Below, piece after piece: positions 10,027 to 18,546 of a DNA stretch of 64,000 nucleotides. Position numbers and translations under genes: made by a program. This DNA is from JAPOXR01 sp963662395 (GTDB lineage: Bacteria; Pseudomonadota; Alphaproteobacteria; Rhodobacterales; Rhodobacteraceae), in contig OY759511.1 of the NCBI GenBank assembly GCA_963662395.1, positions 2,914,001 through 2,978,000 on the forward strand, read 5' to 3'. Below the pieces are notes generated by a model, which searched no databases, was not told where the DNA came from, and saw nothing but the letters and a program-made list of their open reading frames with translations. Position 1 is the stretch's first letter; each line of letters starts with the position of its first letter.

Positions 10027-10049
10027 GTAAGCGATTAAAGCACGGCGTT
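10027..10049 (+). repeat. IS66-type terminal inverted repeat, left
   Basis: 23 bp starting GTAAGCG, the typical first bases of IS66-family ends. It is the exact reverse complement of 13195-13217; similarity stops at base 24. Confidence 0.95.
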
Positions 10050-10125
10050 TTGCATTTGTCTTGATCCGGTCCGCCTTCGCGCGAGAGGCTCCTCCGATCG
10101 ATTTTCAGTGATTTGGAGGACTGTC

Positions 10126-10428
10126 ATGACGAAGGATGCTTTGGCGGCGGCCGATGCCGGTCCGGTCCCGGTGATGCGCGACGAGGCCGAGTGGCGTGCC
10201 CTGTTGGCCGATTATGAGCGCTGGGACGGCACGCAGGTCACCTTCTGCCGGGCCAGGGGGATATCGAGGAAGACCTTCCAGGCCTGGCGTCGCCGGCTTG
10301 GCCTGACGCGACCGCCGGCATCCGCCGGGTCCGGCGGCTTTGTCGAGATTGCCCGGGCATCGGCACCGGGCTGGGACATTGAGCTTGAGCTCGGCGGCGG
10401 GGTTGTGCTCCGCCTGCGGCGGTCCTGA
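10126..10428 (+). CDS. tnpA: IS66-family accessory protein TnpA
   Basis: 100 residues from ATG 10126, preceded by GGAGG at about 10116-10120. An IS66 OrfA/TnpA-type protein: helix-turn-helix region EWRALLADYERWDGTQ, FCRARGISRKTFQAWRRRLG, then a C-terminal FVEIARA...IELELGGGVVLRLRR strand pattern usual for the family. It is required with TnpB for IS66 transposition and probably binds DNA. The stop overlaps the tnpB start (TGATG). Confidence 0.9.
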   Translation: MTKDALAAADAGPVPVMRDEAEWRALLADYERWDGTQVTFCRARGISRKTFQAWRRRLGLTRPPASAGSGGFVEIARASAPGWDIELELGGGVVLRLRRS

Positions 10429-10787
10429 TGCCGGGCGGCTGGCCGGCGGGCGGCATCTGGCTGTCGACGGAACCGGCGGACATGCGCTGCAGCTTCGACG
10501 GGCTGTGTGCGCTGGTCTCCGCCCATCTCGGTCAGAACCCGGCCGACGGGCGTTGGTACGTGTTCGTCAACCGCCGCCGGACCATGGTCAAGGTCCTTGG
10601 CTTCGAGCATGGCGGGTTCTTCATCTGGGCCAAGCGTCTCGAGCAGGGGCTGTTTGCGTCGCCGTCGGTTCCGGGACGGGCGGCGCTGTCGCTGTCGCGG
10701 ACCGAACTCTCGGCGCTTCTGGACGGGATCGACATCACCGTCCGCCGCCGCCGAAAGCGCTACGCCGTCCCCCTGGCGGCGGGCTGA
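10428..10787 (+). CDS. tnpB: IS66-family accessory protein TnpB
   Basis: 119 residues; the ATG overlaps the tnpA stop. The IS66 Orf2 signature is complete: IWLSTEPADMRCSFDGLCALV, GRWYVFVNRRRTMVKVLGFE, GGFFIWAKRLEQGLF, and LLDGIDITVRRRRKRY at the C-terminus. Its 3' end overlaps the 3' end of the convergent tnpC gene by 28 bp, so tnpC cannot be co-transcribed with tnpAB as it is in typical IS66 elements. Confidence 0.92.
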   Translation: MPGGWPAGGIWLSTEPADMRCSFDGLCALVSAHLGQNPADGRWYVFVNRRRTMVKVLGFEHGGFFIWAKRLEQGLFASPSVPGRAALSLSRTELSALLDGIDITVRRRRKRYAVPLAAG

Positions 10788-12439
10788 AGCCTCCCGGCCG
10801 TGGCGGCGGCGACATCGGACGTCATCGGGCTGTCGGCGAACAGCGTTTTCCACAGTCTCGGCGTCAGTTCGCCGACCCGGGAGGCCGGGTGGGTGTCGAT
10901 GCGCAGCAGCACGTCGATCAGCCAGACGCGGGGATCGACATCCTGCATCCGGCAGGTGGCGAGCAGGCCGTTGATGATCCCCGTGTGGACACCTCCCAGC
11001 TCCGTCCACGCGAACAGCCAATTCCTTTGGCCGAGCTTCACGGGCCGCAGCTTGTTCTCGACCAGGTTCGTGTCCGGGGGCACGTCCGGGTCGTCCAGGA
11101 ACGTCTCCAGCGAGGCCCTGCGCCCGACCGCGTAATCGATCGCCCTGCGGATCGGATGCTGCGGCGTCAGCACCGGATCCTTCAGCGTCCGTTCGCACCA
11201 GTCCCAGAACGCGTCCACCGCCGCACGCGACCGGGTTCCCCGCGCCGCCAGCCGCACGGTCGGCGACCGGCCGTTGATCTCCCTCTCGATCCCGTATATG
11301 GCACCGATCAGCGCCAGCGCCTCCCCGGCCATGTCCGGGTGGCTGTCCTTCCGCTCCCAGAAGTTCCGGCGCGCGTGCACCCAGCAGCCCTGGTGCGCCA
11401 CCGCACCCTTGCGTGCCTCGACATGGGCCCTGTAGGCGCCGTAGCCGTTGCTCACCAGGGTTCCGGCATAGTCGCCGAGGAAGTCCGGCACATTCCCGTG
11501 CCGCCGGGAATCCGAGAACGGGAACACCACCTCGCCCCGGTCGCCGAGCACCGGCCAGAAGAAGCCCTTCCTCATGCTTCCGGGCTTGCCCGGGTTCCGC
11601 CCGGCCCGGATCGGCGTCTCGTCCATCTGGATGACGGCGCTCTCCAGCACCGAACGCCACTGCGCGTCGTGGATCGGCTTCAGGAGTGCGATCGCCCGGT
11701 TGGCCCACTCGCTGAGCGAGCCCCGGTTGACGGTGATGCCCGCGGCGGCCAGCATCCGGTGCTGGCGGTGCAGCGGCAGGTGCCACAGGAACTTGTCGAG
11801 CAGCATCCCGGCGATGAAGGAGACGTCGGCGCAGCTGCTCTTGAAGACGCCCTCGCGGGCCGGTGCGCTCGCGAGGATCCCGGTCCCGCGGATCTTCACC
11901 TTGAGGTGGCGGTAGCGGATGACCACGTGCCGCCAGTCGAGCGTGGCCAGCCGGCAGTGGACGCGCTCCGAGATCACCTCGTAGTCGTCCTCCGCCAGCC
12001 CCTCGATCCCGGGCGGCGTCACCGTGATGTCGATCACCGGGGCATCCGCGCCGAAGCGCAGCCCGGTGCCGTTGACCGCGTCGCCGCGATCCTTCCTCCG
12101 GCCGGGTTTGCCGCCCCGGCGGCGGTCCTTGCCGTCGGCCCTGTTCCCGCCTTCGGATCCGTCCCTGCGCCGTTCCGAACGCGATCCGTGCAGGTCGCGC
12201 TGCAATTGGGTGATCTGGGCCGTGAGCGCGGCGATCTGCGCCACAAGCTCGGCGATTTGCCCCTCCTGCGCCGCAACCGTCGCCGCCAGTTCGGCCCTGT
12301 CCGATGCCAGCCGCCGGGACAGCCCGATCAGCGACCGGAGCGATTCCCCGGCCTCCGGCGGCAGCGCGCCGTCCCCGATCAGGCGGGACAGCTCCCGCCC
12401 GAGCGCCTCGACATCGCCGACATCGGGCGACGCACTCAT
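10760..12439 (-). CDS. tnpC: IS66-family transposase TnpC, inverted relative to tnpAB
   Basis: 559 residues from ATG 12437-12439, which overlaps the stop of the methylase gene (ATGA). Domains in order: an N-terminal leucine-zipper-like coiled coil (LVAQIAALTAQITQLQRDL), a basic linker, a zinc-finger/DNA-binding region, and the IS66 DDE core. The first acid is D273 (VIQMDETPI) and the last is E461 (NLVENKLRP). At the expected second acid the sequence is VSNGYGAY with Asn331 (codon at 11447-11449), where the family normally has DGY. The IS66 C-terminal domain follows (ATCRMQDVDPRVWLIDVLLRI). Full length, with no frameshift. If Asn331 aligns with the catalytic Asp, the enzyme may be inactive or depend on another copy. 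Confidence 0.9.
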   Translation of the reverse strand: MSASPDVGDVEALGRELSRLIGDGALPPEAGESLRSLIGLSRRLASDRAELAATVAAQEGQIAELVAQIAALTAQITQLQRDLHGSRSERRRDGSEGGNRADGKDRRRGGKPGRRKDRGDAVNGTGLRFGADAPVIDITVTPPGIEGLAEDDYEVISERVHCRLATLDWRHVVIRYRHLKVKIRGTGILASAPAREGVFKSSCADVSFIAGMLLDKFLWHLPLHRQHRMLAAAGITVNRGSLSEWANRAIALLKPIHDAQWRSVLESAVIQMDETPIRAGRNPGKPGSMRKGFFWPVLGDRGEVVFPFSDSRRHGNVPDFLGDYAGTLVSNGYGAYRAHVEARKGAVAHQGCWVHARRNFWERKDSHPDMAGEALALIGAIYGIEREINGRSPTVRLAARGTRSRAAVDAFWDWCERTLKDPVLTPQHPIRRAIDYAVGRRASLETFLDDPDVPPDTNLVENKLRPVKLGQRNWLFAWTELGGVHTGIINGLLATCRMQDVDPRVWLIDVLLRIDTHPASRVGELTPRLWKTLFADSPMTSDVAAATAGRLQPAARGTA

Positions 12440-13140
12440 TCCCCGGCCTCGACCGCCATGATCGCCGCAAGCACCGCCAAACGCTCGGCCCGGGGCATCG
12501 CCCGGTAGCGGCGGCCCCAGCCCGCCGCCTTCCGCTTCACGGTCTGGCGGTGGGTGAAGTCCCGTCCGGCCAGGGACGCCCAGTGCACCCGGTCGGGCGC
12601 GAAGTTGAACCACAGCTTCTCGGTGACGATGCAGGCCTGGTTGCTGACCTGCAGCTCAAGCGAGCGCCAGTCGGCAAGGTGCGCGTCGTAGAGCCGGGAC
12701 GGATAACCGGAGATCATCACCCGGCAATCCAGCGACTTCAGCAGGTCGAGGAGACGGGCATGGTCACCGTCCGTGAAGTCAAAGCGGTAGCGCCGCCGCG
12801 ACCGGCGCGTCGATTGCACGTAGGGCGGGTCGCAGTAGACCAGTTCGCGGCCCCGGAACGGGAACCTCCCGAGAAAGCTCAGGGCGCAGCCATGGTGGAG
12901 TTCGACCGGGTGGTCGCATCCGAAGCCGTCGATCGCACGGCGGTTGAGGTCGATGCCGATGTTGCGGATCGCAGACGGCTTGCGCTTCATCACGGCACCG
13001 CCCCCAAGGAACGGCTCGATGTACACGTCATGCGGGGGCATCGCCGAAATGATCGCCTGGCAAAGCCCCGTCGTCGCCTTGGACCCATACCATGCCGCCA
13101 TTGCCGCCCCAGATGTGATTCGCCCGGACGGCAAACCCAT
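12436..13140 (-). CDS. D12-class DNA adenine (N6) methyltransferase, IS66 passenger
   Basis: 234 residues. The SAM-binding motif is EPFLGGGAVMKRK (residues 42-54) and the catalytic motif is DPPY (104-107), followed by FDFTDGDHARLLDLL, the usual order for Dam/M.MboI-type enzymes that methylate adenine. A downstream ATG (13101) is a possible alternative start. It lies wholly between the terminal repeats, directly upstream of tnpC, and its stop overlaps the tnpC start, so both are translated from one message starting near the right end. No restriction gene accompanies it. It could change the methylation state of the element's ends or promoters, as host Dam does for IS10, but that is a guess. Confidence 0.88.
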   Translation of the reverse strand: MGLPSGRITSGAAMAAWYGSKATTGLCQAIISAMPPHDVYIEPFLGGGAVMKRKPSAIRNIGIDLNRRAIDGFGCDHPVELHHGCALSFLGRFPFRGRELVYCDPPYVQSTRRSRRRYRFDFTDGDHARLLDLLKSLDCRVMISGYPSRLYDAHLADWRSLELQVSNQACIVTEKLWFNFAPDRVHWASLAGRDFTHRQTVKRKAAGWGRRYRAMPRAERLAVLAAIMAVEAGE

Positions 13141-13194
13141 AGGACGGGCCGACTATGCAGTCAAACGAAAAAACAACCGATCAGGTCGGGAACC

Positions 13195-13217
13195 AACGCC
13201 GTGCTTTAATCGCTTAC
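13195..13217 (-). repeat. IS66-type terminal inverted repeat, right
   Basis: Exact reverse complement of the left end over 23 bp; the element stops at 13217. Confidence 0.95.
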
Positions 13218-13225
13218 TTGCACTC
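13218..13225 (+). repeat. Target-site duplication, right copy (TTGCACTC)
   Basis: Identical to 10019-10026, directly outside the right terminal repeat. Confidence 0.93.
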
Positions 13226-13983
13226 GACAGGGAATCCGGAAAACATCCGCCTTGTCGCGGCGTCAGACTGTCATCCTGATTGACGTGCAGCCATCATCCG
13301 GATTGTCGCTCCACACTCCTGTTCGGCGTCGGGCCGCGCATCCGCCCACGGCATCCCGGCCGATTCGAGCTTGCCCGGCCGGGCGTCGTCGAGACCGCGC
13401 TCGCCGGGCCGACATGCCCGGACCTCGTCCCGACTGCCCGCGCCCGCACCGGCACCGCCGGCTTGGCGGTCCCCGGAACCGATGGCCGTCCGGCCAGCCG
13501 GTTGATTGCCTGCATCGGGGTGCAACCGCGGCCATGAATGACCGGGCCTGCTGCCCCGCCACCGCCGCACCCGGCGATGTGGTCGAAACATTTCGACCCG
13601 CCCGGGCTGATCACCGGGCCCGGCCGCCGCCATCGGCAGCGATCGGTCGTGTCCTGCCGGGTGCCCGATAGCGGTGCCACCAGGGCAGGAGGCCTGCACC
13701 TCACCTCGTCGGCCAACCGCCGAAATCCGTGATCCGGCCTCCTTTCCATCGTACCATCTCCCGAAAACTCCGCCTGCCGGGCGGACTGTCGGGAAAAGGC
13801 TACCGGGAAGGAAAGACGACACAGGACGGGTCAATCTTGGAGGAGGAAGACGGGTCAATTTTGGGTAAGTATTGACAGACATAGCGGGCGGTAGTCTAAA
13901 GGTGACGGTGACGGAGGAGTTTGCGGATCATCGTCCGGCCGTGGCCCCGGTGGAGAGTCTGCGATGCGAAGCAGTAACGTAGA
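13226..13983. other. Mobile-element debris, no intact gene
   Basis: No credible ORF. At 13330-13362 and about 13413-13432 it shares near-identical segments with the end of the relaxase fragment at 50.7 kb, so part of it is the same decayed gene tail on the minus strand. At 13825-13880 two GACGGGTCAA repeats and the sequence TTGGGTAAGTATTGACAG form an IS21-type terminus reading toward the minus strand. Confidence 0.5.
13825..13880 (-). repeat. IS21-type terminal repeat region
   Basis: On the minus strand it begins TGTCAATACTTACCCAAAAT and holds two TTGACCCGTC repeats about 23 bp apart, the multiple-repeat end structure typical of IS21-family elements. It marks a former element boundary; no transposase reads from it intact. 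Confidence 0.5.
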
Positions 13984-14276
13984 TCACGGGGCAGCAGCAA
14001 CGTCCGGCGGCGTGTTCATGTCGGCTTCGAGGCTGTCGGATATCCGAACGGCGGCGATCTTGACCGAGTTCCGCCCAAGATGCGCGTAGCGCGCTGTCGT
14101 TTGCACCTGCGTGTGACCGAGCAGTTTGCCGATCATCGGCAGGCTCTCCCCGAGCGCGAGCGCCCGCGAGGCGAAGCCGTGTCGCAAGTCATGCAGGCGG
14201 ACGTCCTTGAGCCCGGCCTCCGTGCGAACGATCTGCCACGACGCGTTCAGGGTGCGCAGGAGCGCACCGACATCGA
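13984..14276 (-). pseudogene. Tyrosine recombinase (integrase), C-terminal fragment
   Basis: The last ~90 residues of a phage/ICE-type integrase: RLHDLRHGFASRALALGESLP contains the HxxR box and LGHTQVQTTARYAHL contains the second conserved His and the tyrosine nucleophile. It ends at TGA 13984-13986. The N-terminal two thirds are missing: upstream of about 14277 the minus-strand frame is antisense to a sugar-permease gene tail on the other strand, so the ORF that appears to extend to 14460 is a chimera. Confidence 0.85.
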
Positions 14277-14509
14277 TCGGAAGCGGCTGGGAATTGCTGG
14301 TGATTGCCGGGGTTGTTGTCGGAGGCGTTAGCCTGTTCGGCGGGTCCGGAACTATTGCCGCCGGGGTCGTAGGGGTCCTGCTTTTGCAAGTGGTAACCAG
14401 CGGGTTGGTCGTAATCGGCGTGAATTCAAACTGGCAACAGATAGCGATCGGAACCATCATGGTTATGGCTGTTGGGCTTGACGTGATTCGGCGAAAACTG
14501 ACTGATTGA
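14277..14509 (+). pseudogene. Sugar ABC transporter permease (RbsC-like), C-terminal fragment
   Basis: About 76 residues, GSGWELLVIAGVVVGGVSLFGG through DVIRRKL, match the last two membrane segments of RbsC/BPD_transp_2 sugar permeases (IAAVVIGGTSLFGGRGS...GVSSFWQQVVIG...AVLLD). The stop is natural (TGA 14507-14509). The rest of the gene is absent; at about 14277 it joins the inverted integrase tail. This shows that an integrative or IS-driven rearrangement removed a sugar transport operon here. Confidence 0.8.
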
Positions 14510-14832
14510 TCGGGACCAGAGGGTCTGCCCTCGCAGATGAAGAATGATTGTATTTGCCGGTCTGCCAGATTGCCGATACCCAGCGCACGAAATCACTCGA
14601 ATACTTCCATGTTTTCACGGGTTTCGTTATGGCTTCGGGCTTGGACTTGAACCCGCGGCTTTCAGGTTATGAGATCGTGTATCGCTCGTGGACAGGAGTT
14701 CTTCTGGAGTCCTCTGAAGTATGCAATAGCCTTGTTATTCCGCATTATGGAGTATGACTTGCGGCCTCAAGAGCCCCGGATTACTCTCTCGATTGGTGGA
14801 GAAAAATTCCGAATGCATTCCGACAAGTCGAT
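14510..14832. other. Spacer of about 320 bp, nothing recognised
   Basis: Lower-GC sequence between the permease tail and an integrase N-terminal fragment. A 69-codon ORF at 14548 has no recognisable product. Probably former intergenic or attachment-site region. Confidence 0.4.
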
Positions 14833-14964
14833 ATGCCAATACTGACCAAGTGCCACATCGACACCCTGCCTGTCCGCGAGAAGGAGTATTTCGTCTGGGA
14901 TGATCAGTTCAAGCGCTACATCGTGCCGGCACTGTACCACGAGATGCGGGACAAACCCACCTAG
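14833..14964 (+). pseudogene. Integrase N-terminal fragment (DUF4102 arm-binding domain)
   Basis: ATG 14833 opens MPILTKCHIDTLPVREKEYFVWDD, which is the start of P4-type integrases (LTKRxVDALxPREKEYFVWDxxLPGFGVRV). Similarity is lost after about residue 28, and the frame closes at TAG 14962-14964, where the IS5-type element begins. It is on the opposite strand from the C-terminal fragment at 14.0 kb, so the two need not be halves of one gene. Confidence 0.65.
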
Positions 14965-15766
14965 GCCCTGTCGACAATCATGTTGCCGCAATCACGCCAC
15001 TGACGAGATGAATCGCCGCCGCGAAGCTGGCGTCGGTCTTGTCACAGCGCGTCGCCACTGCCCGGAACTCCCTGATCCTTGCGAAGACATTCCCGATCCG
15101 GTGCCGCCACTTGTACATCTCCCGGTCATGATGCCGGGGCACTGTCCGGTGGCGCCTCGCGGGAATCACCGCCATTGCTCCGCTGTCCCCGATCTCCTCG
15201 ATCAGCCAGTCGGCATCGAATGCCTTGTCGCCGATGAGGGCTCCGAAGGAGAGGTCCTCGAGAAGTGCCGGCACCCCGACCAGATCATGCGCCTGGCCGG
15301 GAAGGATCACGAAGCGCACCAGACAGCCAAGGGCGTCCACGATCGCCACGATCCTGCCGGTCAGGCCACCCCGGGAGCGTCCGATACCCTGCCTGGAGGT
15401 CCCCCTTCTGCGCCGGACGCCTTCTGGTGCGCCTGGATGATGGTGCCGCCGGCGAAGATGTGTTCGAGGTCGAACTCGTCCGGGGCTCGCCCGCTACGGT
15501 CTCGAAAATGCCCGAAAGCGCCCGGCGGCGGAACCGCCTGAAGACGCGCCTCCTTGCCGAAATGCTCCGGAAGGTCGCGCCATGGCGATCCGGTGCGGAT
15601 GCGCCACAGTACTGCCTCGAGAAACTGCCTGCCCACTGCCGGGCGGCGCCGGGACCGGTCGCCCTGCCGGGCAGCATGGGGCGGGCCGGCGCCCGCATGG
15701 CGCCCGCAAGCACCGCCCTCTGCATTCATCCGTCATCTGCCTCACCTGCTCGTGCCGCCCTTCGGC
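14961..15766 (-). mobile_element. IS5-family (IS427-type) element, copy 1, truncated and frameshifted
   Basis: The left end reads CTAGGCCCTGTCGACAATC, matching the intact ends of copy 2 with two differences. The minus strand encodes a broken IS427-group transposase: N-terminal FLEAVLWRIRTGSPWRDLPEHFG (about 15610), the DDE region with TIIQAHQKASGAEGG, then VRFVILPGQAHDLVGVPALL, ALIGDKAFDADWL and WRHRIGNVFARIREFRAVATRCDKTDASFAAAIHLV. The right inverted repeat is missing: similarity to copy 2 stops near 15766. Confidence 0.85.
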
Positions 15767-15840
15767 GATGGAGCATCCATGTCTGCCTGCAAGGGTTTTT
15801 CTTGAAGATTTCCCCAGGCCCTGGAAATTCCATGCACGGA

Positions 15841-16868
15841 TCATGCAGCAATTCTCCACGGTCCGGCCGTGCGGCCAGGCGCGCCGATCAGCGCCGTCGC
15901 AGCAGGTAGCGGCAGTGCCTGTTTCACCGGCACCGCGCCGCTGCCGGCGGTCAACCCGGTGCCCGCGCAGGCCACATGCGGCCATCGCGCAGCAGGGCAT
16001 CGGGTCACGACCGGCTTCCGCATGACGGCGACCAGGGCCACCTCGTGGTGCCCTCCCCGCTCCCTGAGCCGGCCGTTGAGCGCCTTCATGTCGGGACTCC
16101 GGGCCATTCGTCATTGCCGCCATGAAGAGGACATCGCGAGGCCTCTTCCGCCCGCCGCCGATGTGCCGCGCGCCGTTCATGCCGCCGCTGTCGCCGGCAA
16201 AGGGCGCCACGCCGATGAGCGCCGATACTGCCAGGCCCACCCATCCACGAGATCAGCGCTGCCGCGACGGCCGGGCCGATGCCGGGGATCGACATCAGGA
16301 CCCGTCAGCTCCCGGCATGGCCGGCCTCGCCGGCAATCAGCTTCCCGATCTCCCGGTCACGGGTGGCGATGGCCTTGTCGATCCAGGCAACGAGGCGGGG
16401 AAGCCTTGACCTTGAGACCGGATCGCCGGGCCCGGAGAGGATTTGCCGGTCTTGTGCCCGCCGGCCGGCCGGATGTTCCCGTGCCACCAGCATGTCACCG
16501 GGATCATCGAGGAGGCTCCGGCGCGGCTGCGTGGGCGGCAGGTCGGCAAGGGCAACGCCGAAAGCGGCAAGCACCCCGGCACCTGCCCGGTCGGTTCCTG
16601 CCAGCCGGAAGCCGGCCCTGGCAAGGTCCCGGGACTGGCGGGTATGGGCCACGCAGGCCGCAAGGCCCTTCACATGCAGCGACTGCAGCAATGCCCGGTG
16701 ATGGCGCCCGGCAGCCCCGGGGATTACCCGGTCGACATCCTTGCCTCCGAACCATTCGGCAATGGCCCGATAGCCGTCCCGGCCACCCGTGAGCCTTCCG
16801 TCTTCTCCATCCGGGTGGATGTCGAGTTTGTCCTTGCTGACGCGGGTGCCGGCCACCAGGTCGGTCAT
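15841..16868 (-). pseudogene. IS110-family transposase, frameshifted
   Basis: Starts at ATG 16866-16868 with MTDLVAGTRVSKDKLDIHPD, in which the first DEDD acid of 'GIDVSKxxLDVH' has been lost. Further blocks are KDVDRVIPGAAGRHHRALLQSLH, SRDLARAGFRLAGTDRAGAGVLAAFG, DMLVAREHP and, in other frames, SIPGIGPAVAAALISWMG, ALIGVAPFAGDSGG, GGGRKRPRDVLFMAAM and HHEVALVAVMRK. The Tnp_20 serine region is present but shifted. It has several lesions and is inactive. Confidence 0.85.
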
Positions 16869-17280
16869 GTCTCCTGCTCCTGTTCCCGCGATGATCCGGT
16901 TCTGACCCGGGCATCCATCCAGGACCCGGGAGACTGGCGGGAAGGCGGCAAGGCCATGCTCCATCACCGATCCGCTTTCATGATCCGGGCGGATCCCGGT
17001 CCGACCCGCCTTGCGGGGCTGATGCCCTGCTTCGCCGTTGCCGGACAGTCAGGCCATGAAGCCGGCGACGGCGATCCCGACCGGAGAATGGAGAGGTCGA
17101 AGCGTCACGGCAACGGCGGAGTTTTCCACGGGAAAGGCCGCGCGCGACAATGTACAACCCCTTTCTCTTCCTATTCCCCTGTGCTGGTCATACGAGTGGA
17201 CGCCCCCTCCGGACGGCGTCGCCCTGCGCCAGGGAAAACGCCAGATGAGCTGCGCGCAAGATCGACGGAGGAAACGTCCA

Positions 17281-18253
17281 TGGAACACACACCCATCATC
17301 GGCATCGACATGTCGAAGCGAAGCTTCCGGCTTCACGGCGCCACCGCGACCGGCCAGCCGGTCTTCCGGAAGTCACTGTCACGCGGCAGGTTTCCTGCCT
17401 TCCTCTCCGAGGCACCATCCTGCCGGCAGGTCATGGAGGCCTGCGGCGGTGCCCGTCACCGGGGCAGCCATCATCGCCATGGGCCATGACTGCAGGCTGA
17501 TCCCGCCAATCTACGTGAAACCCTTCGCCGGCCGGCTGCAGGCCGACCGGAACGACGCCGCCGCGATCGCCGGCACCGCGCAGCGCAGGGCCATGCGCTT
17601 CGTGGCCGTGAAGTCCGAGGAAGCGCAGGCCGATGCCATGCTGCCTCGCCCGGGCCCTCCTGGTGCGGCAGCGAACGCAGACCGGGGCTCTCCGGGGCCA
17701 CCCGGCCGGGTCCGGTCTCGCCTCCCCGCGGGGCGCGGCCGGTGCCCGTGAAGCTTCGGCAGGCGCTGGAAGCCGCGCCCTTGCCCGGGCAGGTGGCCGG
17801 GATGGCCGGGCTGCTGTTCGACCGGATCGCCATGCTCACCGGGCGGATCACCGGCCTCGAGCAGCAGATCCGCATCCGGGCCAGGGAGCGGGAGGAGATG
17901 AAAAGGCTGATGACCATTCCCGGGCATCGGACCGATCCGTGCCATGGCGGTGCATGCCTTGGCGCCGCCGATGGCGAGCTTCCGCCGGCCCCGGGACTTC
18001 GCGGCCCGGGCGGATCACCGGGATGCGGCAGCGCGATCTCAGGCAGTTGCCGGTTCCCGGTGCAACCTCGGTGCTCCGCCATGCGCCGGGAGGCGATCTG
18101 CAGAATGATCCCCGGCTGGCGAGGATGATATCCGGGAAGCCGCCGAAGCCGGTGGCGGTGGCGCTTGCCGGCAGGATGGCGCGCATCATCCGGGCGCTGT
18201 CGGCCTCCGGGGAGAACTACCGAACACCGGCGGCGATGGCGGCAGCGGAATGA
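17281..18253 (+). pseudogene. IS110-family (IS1111-like) transposase, frameshifted
   Basis: ATG 17281 with GGAGGAAA just upstream. Blocks of an IS1111-type transposase: IIGIDMSKRSFRLHGATATG with the catalytic Asp, then in the next frame MGHDCRLIPPIYVKPFAG, RNDAAAIAGTAQ and RFVAVKSEE, the linker LFDRIAMLTGRITGLEQQIR, and the Tnp_20 region scattered over two frames. A different subgroup from the IS110 remnant just upstream, which runs on the other strand. At least three frameshifts. Confidence 0.8.
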
Positions 18254-18546
18254 CGGCCCGGAGGGGAGAGATACTACCGGGGAACACTTCCCGGACAAGG
18301 AATACCCGGGCTCTGCGGAACCGGCGCTCGAGAGCGTGATCTGCGGATAACCCCGGCAGGTGCGGTGAGGACGACAGACGACATGGGGGCAAGGGTCATT
18401 GAAGGCGGGGTCGGAAAAACCAGTATCTACCGCAGGGCTTCGAGCCCGCCGATGCGATCCGGATCCGATCCGCGAACACCATATGGGCCGGCGGCGAATG
18501 AATGCCGCATCGAGAGGCCGGACATGCGACAGTGTCCTGACCGCAG
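18254..18546. other. Spacer between IS110-like and IS630-like remnants
   Basis: About 290 bp, no gene. Probably the non-coding right end of the IS1111-like element. Confidence 0.4.

Larger units (their letters stand above)
10027..13217. mobile_element. Complete IS66-family element carrying a DNA adenine methylase
   Basis: 3191 bp bounded by a 23-bp perfect inverted repeat (beginning GTAAGCGATTAAAGCACGGC at both ends) and flanked by an 8-bp direct repeat TTGCACTC, the target-duplication length expected for IS66. Internal genes are tnpA and tnpB on the plus strand and, convergent to them, tnpC preceded by a D12-class methylase on the minus strand. The usual IS66 layout is tnpA-tnpB-tnpC all in one direction, so both the inverted tnpC and the passenger gene are unusual. 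Perfect ends and target repeats indicate a recent insertion into old IS21 debris. Confidence 0.93.

Noticed and set aside
5842..10030. Many long ORFs on both strands (for example 381 codons at 5924-7069 and 380 codons at 6257-7399 minus)
   Set aside because: They are out-of-frame readings of the GC-rich IS21 remnants; the recognisable IstA/IstB blocks lie in other frames and these ORFs have no ribosome sites or recognisable products.
10212..12508. 752-codon minus and 722-codon plus ORFs across the IS66 element
   Set aside because: They overlap the true tnpA, tnpB and tnpC frames and read as Arg/Pro/Gly-rich low-complexity protein.
17038..17280. Possible bridge-type structured RNA upstream of the IS1111-like transposase
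   Set aside because: IS110-family elements can encode such RNAs, but this copy is decayed and no convincing loop pair could be matched to its flanks.
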